Assembly: GCA_947498455.1 (NCBI GenBank)
Contig: CANMKK010000031.1
Coordinates: 1-64,000 of the forward strand
Length of the DNA: 64,000 bases
Direction of reading: 5' to 3'
Source: an uncultured Aquimarina sp.
GTDB taxonomy: Bacteria > Bacteroidota > Bacteroidia > Flavobacteriales > Flavobacteriaceae
Part shown: piece after piece, positions 60,372-64,000 of the stretch
How the letters are laid out: each line of letters begins with the position of its first letter
How positions within the stretch are numbered: the first letter of the stretch is position 1
Program-made: the position numbers and the translations under genes
The notes under the pieces: generated by a model
Database searches by the model: none
Seen by the model: the letters and a program-made list of their open reading frames with translations, nothing else
Told to the model about the DNA's origin: nothing

Positions 60372-60416
60372 CAAAGATCGTAGTTTATTTTAGAAATTAC
60401 CTCACCCAAAAAGGGT
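60372..60416 (-). promoter_or_regulatory. Response-regulator promoter with ACCC-N5-GGGT palindrome
   Basis: On the - strand GATCTTTG (60379-60372) is a 7/8 -7 box. The palindrome ACCCAAAAAGGGT (60404-60416) lies 24 nt upstream of it, replacing a -33 element. A related palindrome sits at 60860-60876 before the small membrane protein. This suggests autoregulation. Confidence 0.5.
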
Positions 60417-60529
60417 AGTTTCTCTGTTAATTCATATAAACTACAAAATTACACACCCTAACTTGTTTACTTATTGTTCAATATTTCCATAGCTACTTCG
60501 ACTTAGCTAAGTACACACTCTATACAAAC

Positions 60530-60640
60530 AAATTATAACGGCATAGAACAAAAAAGCGACTTCGCTTTATATACGACACATCATTAATTTTATAGTCCAC
60601 TCTTTTCGTAAAAATTATAACGGCTTTATATGAAATGGTA
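60530..60640. other. Short repeats left of the second MITE-like element
   Basis: AAATTATAACGGC occurs at 60530-60542 and again near 60613-60624. AAAGCG-ACTT-CGCTTT forms a small hairpin at 60554-60569. A TTCGACTTAGCTAAGTACAC motif near 60497 belongs to the dispersed TTCGAC..GCTCAG family. No gene is seen between 60345 and 60997. Confidence 0.35.
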
Positions 60641-60806
60641 TTATACGATTTATGGATAAGAAGTTCGTATAAACAGTTTGAATTATTTTGTGCTAGATTA
60701 AGGCATAAAATTAAAGAATAGCAGTAGCTATTGTTGAATTTTATAACGCAGATATAGTGCAAAAGAAACGAACTATATGCGAAAGTTTTATGCGTAAATC
60801 GTATTA
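60641..60806. mobile_element. MITE-like element, copy 2
   Basis: Nearly the same as 12502-12691 in order and wording, but lacking the ~25-base insert (AGCAGTAGC here in its place). The ends TATACGATTTATGG and CGTAAATCGTATTA are inverted. It separates the two regulator palindromes. No protein is encoded. Confidence 0.6.
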
Positions 60807-60859
60807 CTTCATAAAATGCTCAGAACAGTAAAGTAATCAAAACAACAATTATGTAAAAA

Positions 60860-60906
60860 CCACCCTTTTTGGGTGGGAAAAAAATCACTCAAGAGAATTA
60901 TTTTTG
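60860..60906 (+). promoter_or_regulatory. Promoter of the small membrane protein with a palindromic site
   Basis: CCACCCTTTTTGGGTGG (60860-60876) is a perfect palindrome with 6-base arms. TATTTTTG, a perfect TAnnTTTG, follows at 60899-60906, a spacing of 22 nt. No separate -33 TTG is needed if an activator binds the palindrome. Confidence 0.55.
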
Positions 60907-60997
60907 ATGTTTAATGATTTTAAATTAAGCGTAGTTAGAAACAATAAATAATTTGTAACTTATTACAGCAAATACTTAAAAATTTAATACTGATTAT

Positions 60998-61438
60998 ATG
61001 AAATTAAAATTATCCATTTTTACCGTATTCGTTTTTTTCTTAAGCCAAACCAGCTTTGCTAAACTTCGTATTCCAATTCCGTATGGCTCTGAAGAGAAAA
61101 TCATCAAAATTCAGGATTTTCCTGATACTGAACTTTTTCAATTAGAAGACGGCACTTATTTTGATTTAGGAAGCAAGTATATAAAAAGTCATTTTTTATG
61201 GTTATCCTATAGCAATACAGAACCAATATTGGTGGGATATATAGATGGTCAGGATTCATATCTAGAATTGACACCAGAGATATTAGCAGAAATAAGCAAG
61301 GTTCCCGATATTACATTACCGGAAGAAGGTAGTATTTCTTTTTTTGATAAAATTATTGGAAAACTACTTTTAGGTATTCTTGCTATTGCAGTATTATTTG
61401 GTTTGTATTCAAAATACATTAAAAAGGAAACTGACTAA
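60998..61438 (+). CDS. Small exported protein with C-terminal membrane anchor
   Basis: 146 aa with a signal peptide (MKLKLSIFTVFVFFLSQTSF), a soluble middle part (IPYGSEEKIIKIQDFPDTEL) and a C-terminal membrane segment (GKLLLGILAIAVLFGLYSKY). I do not recognise the family. It lies between the response regulator and the kinase, and its promoter carries the same type of palindrome as the regulator's, so it is probably a target or accessory of that two-component system. Confidence 0.65.
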   Translation: MKLKLSIFTVFVFFLSQTSFAKLRIPIPYGSEEKIIKIQDFPDTELFQLEDGTYFDLGSKYIKSHFLWLSYSNTEPILVGYIDGQDSYLELTPEILAEISKVPDITLPEEGSISFFDKIIGKLLLGILAIAVLFGLYSKYIKKETD

Positions 61439-61462
61439 AAAACACATTTCAATTAGATACAT

Positions 61463-61495
61463 AAAGCCACTATAATGATTATGGTGGCTTTTTTT
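61463..61495. terminator. Bidirectional terminator before the propeller kinase
   Basis: AAAGCCAC and GTGGCTTT pair perfectly around 13 nt and are followed by T's. It lies between two convergent genes. Confidence 0.8.
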
Positions 61496-61536
61496 ATTCA
61501 GAAAAAAGCTTACAAAAAAACCCATACCGCTTAAGC

Positions 61537-64000
61537 TTAAGAAATATTTCCTTCAAAAATAATCGTTGTACCATTTTCAGACTTTACAATGACGGTTCCT
61601 CCAATTTTTTTCGCTCTTTTTACAATATTATTTAGCCCATTTTTTCGCTTTACTTTGGAGATTTCGAATCCTATTCCATTATCTGATAAGCCTATTTTTA
61701 ATACACCTTCTGTCACATCAAATGTCAAAACAATCTCTGTAGCATTAGAATGTTTTAAACTATTAGTCATTGCTTCTTTAAACAATAGTAATAATTGCCT
61801 GCTCCAGTAATACGGAAGTCTTATATTTTCTTCTGCCAGGTTTTTTTCTGTTTTAAAAATTATTCCTTTATTCTGAAAAAGTTCTTCACCAAAATCAGTT
61901 AGATAAAATATCAACTCTTTTAAATTATCACTTTTAGAATCAATTGACCATACAAAATCTTTAATCCCAAAATAAAGATCTTTAGCATCTTTTCTTACTT
62001 GTGTGATCATATGAATAGATTTAGAATTCTGTAATTCTTCATCTTTCATCATTAACTCTGACAATACAGTTATACCGGCCAGTTTATTTCCCAATTCATC
62101 ATGAAAATCCTGAGCTACATTTTCCCGTACAGTAGTTAGCTCTTTCTCTAATTTAATAGATTGCCGGATAGTATCTTTTAACAAGGTATTACGTTTGTTT
62201 ACTTTTTTTAATTGTAATGACACCAAGAGTGATATAACTGTAGTTATTATAAAAGCAATACTGCTAATAAACCATATTTCTTTATACCACTTTTGCTTTA
62301 CCTGAAATGGGTATTCTATAGAATATGCCCAATTACTATATGGATTTCTTACTCTAAATTGTATCGTATAAGTTCCTATTGCATAATTTTTTACATCCAA
62401 TACTTTTGATTCGATCACTCTCCAATCTTCTGTGATATTGGATCTATATTGAATGGTGTTTTCTTTTCCTGAATAATCAATTACATCTAATTCGAATGCA
62501 TTTTTTATATGATTAACAATCAATCCGGGAGCCGTTATAGGATTATACGACGTATTATTATCAATTCTAACTACCCCTTTATTTCCAGAAATCCAAATCT
62601 GATTATTAGTATCTTCAACAATTCTAGACACAAATGATGAAAGCATTTTCTCTTCACTTCCGAAATTATAAAACATTTCATCTTTAAATATGGAAAAACC
62701 TTTTTGGGTACCAATCCATAATACTCCCGAATGATCTAAAAAAATATCGTTAATCTTATTTGACTCTAAATCAACTTCATTACCAAAATGAACTATTTCA
62801 TTATTTTTTTTTATTAAGGAGAGTCCATTGGAAGAAGCAAACCACACTCCTCGTTCTGGATCATAGACTATTTTTTGTATAAATATATTTTTTAATCCAT
62901 ATTCCTGACCTATAATTCTTTTGTACTCGAAAGAATCTAACCCGTATATCAATATTCCCATGTTGGTTGCTAACCATAACTCATTATCTATAACTTCTAT
63001 ATAGTTAATCAAAACATCATTCGCGCAAAACTTGATAGATGATTGTAAATCTTTATCAAGCTCATAAAAACAACTTATATCATATGAAAAAATTTTATTA
63101 TCAACTTTTTTGATATATCTACTTTGTTCCAAATTCTCATTAAAAATTGTTGTCTCCCCTCTGAATTGATCAGAATCATACTCTAATGATTGACTAGAAA
63201 GCTCTTTTGTTCTATAATTATATCGATAGGCTCGTTTTCTCATAAGAAAAAAAACTGTTCCCTTATCGCTTGTAGCAATATCTGTAACGTAATTATCATC
63301 TAAGACACTTTCCTTTATAAAATCAGAACCTTTAGATACCTGAAATAATCCATCTGCTCTAGAAGTAATCCATATATTTTCATCACGATCTACATAAACT
63401 TCTCCTACTAATATTTTAGAATCAATCTGATTCATTAAATTTTGCCAAACATTTTTACTCTTATCATAAACATAAATAATATCATTTCCTGATTTTTCAC
63501 TTCCAACAACAATTACTTTACAATAACTTGTTTCGGCATATTTATGTATCGGATTATTATTAAAAGGGTATTTTTTTTTAGTTATAATACGATCAGAATT
63601 GAATGTATAAAAACTGTCTTTAACTGTGGCATAATAAGTATCTGTGTTGTATTTCCCAAAACTGTTAATATACTTATCGTTAAAAAAAGGAAATACCCTC
63701 TTGACCTCTCCATTCTCTTCGTACTCACATATCCCTTTTAGCGATTTATAACTTTTCCAGGAAAAGGTATGTCGATAGAAATACAACTTATTTTCAATTA
63801 AAGAACTTCGATTATAGGTAAGATAACGGCCTTGCTCATAATGAGATGAAACATTTCCCTTATCGTCTTGAAAAATAGCAAACTCTTTTTTTGAAAACTC
63901 TATCCCATTCAGCTTTTCATATAAAACATATTGACCTTTATGGTTTGAAGAAAGAATGCTCTTTCCTAAAACTTTTATTTCACCAGTTCTAGTTGTTTTA
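61537..64000 (-). CDS. Propeller (Reg_prop/Y_Y_Y) sensor histidine kinase, cut by the right edge
   Basis: The frame stays open to the right edge, so at least 820 residues are encoded and the N-terminus is missing; the TTG near 63786 is not the real start. Propeller-like repeats (DHSGVLWIGTQKGFSIF, DRDENIWITSRADGLFQV) are followed by a Y_Y_Y domain (YAIGTYTIQFRVRN), one membrane segment (WFISSIAFIITTVISLLVSL), the phospho-His helix QDFHDELGNKLAGI and an ATPase with KEAMTNSLKHSNAT and SDNGIG. Such kinases sense periplasmic ligands, often glycans; the ligand here is unknown. The partner is most likely the LuxR-type regulator. Confidence 0.9.
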   Translation of the reverse strand, partial: KTTRTGEIKVLGKSILSSNHKGQYVLYEKLNGIEFSKKEFAIFQDDKGNVSSHYEQGRYLTYNRSSLIENKLYFYRHTFSWKSYKSLKGICEYEENGEVKRVFPFFNDKYINSFGKYNTDTYYATVKDSFYTFNSDRIITKKKYPFNNNPIHKYAETSYCKVIVVGSEKSGNDIIYVYDKSKNVWQNLMNQIDSKILVGEVYVDRDENIWITSRADGLFQVSKGSDFIKESVLDDNYVTDIATSDKGTVFFLMRKRAYRYNYRTKELSSQSLEYDSDQFRGETTIFNENLEQSRYIKKVDNKIFSYDISCFYELDKDLQSSIKFCANDVLINYIEVIDNELWLATNMGILIYGLDSFEYKRIIGQEYGLKNIFIQKIVYDPERGVWFASSNGLSLIKKNNEIVHFGNEVDLESNKINDIFLDHSGVLWIGTQKGFSIFKDEMFYNFGSEEKMLSSFVSRIVEDTNNQIWISGNKGVVRIDNNTSYNPITAPGLIVNHIKNAFELDVIDYSGKENTIQYRSNITEDWRVIESKVLDVKNYAIGTYTIQFRVRNPYSNWAYSIEYPFQVKQKWYKEIWFISSIAFIITTVISLLVSLQLKKVNKRNTLLKDTIRQSIKLEKELTTVRENVAQDFHDELGNKLAGITVLSELMMKDEELQNSKSIHMITQVRKDAKDLYFGIKDFVWSIDSKSDNLKELIFYLTDFGEELFQNKGIIFKTEKNLAEENIRLPYYWSRQLLLLFKEAMTNSLKHSNATEIVLTFDVTEGVLKIGLSDNGIGFEISKVKRKNGLNNIVKRAKKIGGTVIVKSENGTTIIFEGNIS

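Noticed and set aside
63786..63786. TTG as the true start of the propeller kinase
   Set aside because: The frame stays open with sensible sequence to the right edge, so the gene simply continues beyond the window.
1..64000. Prophage, insertion sequence, tRNA or rRNA genes
   Set aside because: No integrase, transposase, structural phage gene or cloverleaf-like sequence was noticed on either strand; a dedicated tRNA scan was not possible.

Overview
The window looks like a chromosomal segment of a marine-type Flavobacteriia (Bacteroidota) bacterium, possibly an Aquimarina relative; the genus is an inference. Supporting signs are low GC, the near absence of Shine-Dalgarno sequences, -7 boxes of the form TAnnTTTG, a type IX secretion C-terminal sorting domain, an IPExxxVDY protein, the order DUF177-rpmF-fabH-accB-accC, and many lipoproteins with Cys near residue 17-20. 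I see no rRNA, tRNA, transposase, phage gene or CRISPR array.

Layout. 1-2.1 kb is an accessory, repeat-rich stretch with small hypothetical genes. 2.2-10.7 kb holds a membrane-anchored TPR/AraC-type regulator followed by four tandem genes for lipoprotein subtilisin-like (S8) proteases joined by identical 7-nt linkers. After these come a broken serine-hydrolase (beta-lactamase family) gene, a DoxX-like membrane protein, and a short inverted-repeat (MITE-like) element that recurs at 60.6 kb. 13-20.9 kb is housekeeping: mtgA, an FAD oxidoreductase, the fatty-acid initiation cluster (accC, accB, fabH, rpmF, DUF177), pdxA and ribE. 21.5-24.2 kb encodes a large secreted T9SS protein. 24.3-28.9 kb has a TPR protein, release factor H (prfH) with an attenuator-like leader, two unfamiliar proteins and an ECF sigma factor. 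29.6-34.6 kb has a TPR histidine kinase/response regulator pair, a small lipoprotein, and a WYL regulator facing a small gene across a palindrome.

34.7-44.9 kb is again core: pyk, an IPExxxVDY gene, rnc, fabF, acpP, purN, a viroplasmin-RNase H, a PfkB kinase, purF and sod. 45.4-53.9 kb carries an AddA-like helicase-nuclease, an OmpA-family porin with calcium-binding TSP3 repeats, an AddB-like nuclease and an alpha/beta hydrolase. 53.9-57.3 kb is a probable metal-uptake operon (small CxxC protein, TonB-dependent receptor, lipoprotein). The right end has a lone ABC ATPase, an LpxH-type phosphatase, and a second two-component system. That system consists of a LuxR-type regulator and a large propeller (Reg_prop/Y_Y_Y) histidine kinase cut by the right edge, on either side of a small membrane protein.

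Most worth a second look: (1) the prfH leader, where a 26-codon upstream ORF overlaps mutually exclusive terminator and antiterminator helices; (2) the protease array, with an 80-nt block identical in all four genes and the catalytic Asp motif altered in three of them; (3) two different palindromes, one near each two-component system, each placed 22-24 nt upstream of a TAnnTTTG-type -7 box, which look like response-regulator sites; (4) the MITE-like element and other dispersed intergenic repeats. All functional statements rest on sequence reading and family knowledge; no database search was run.
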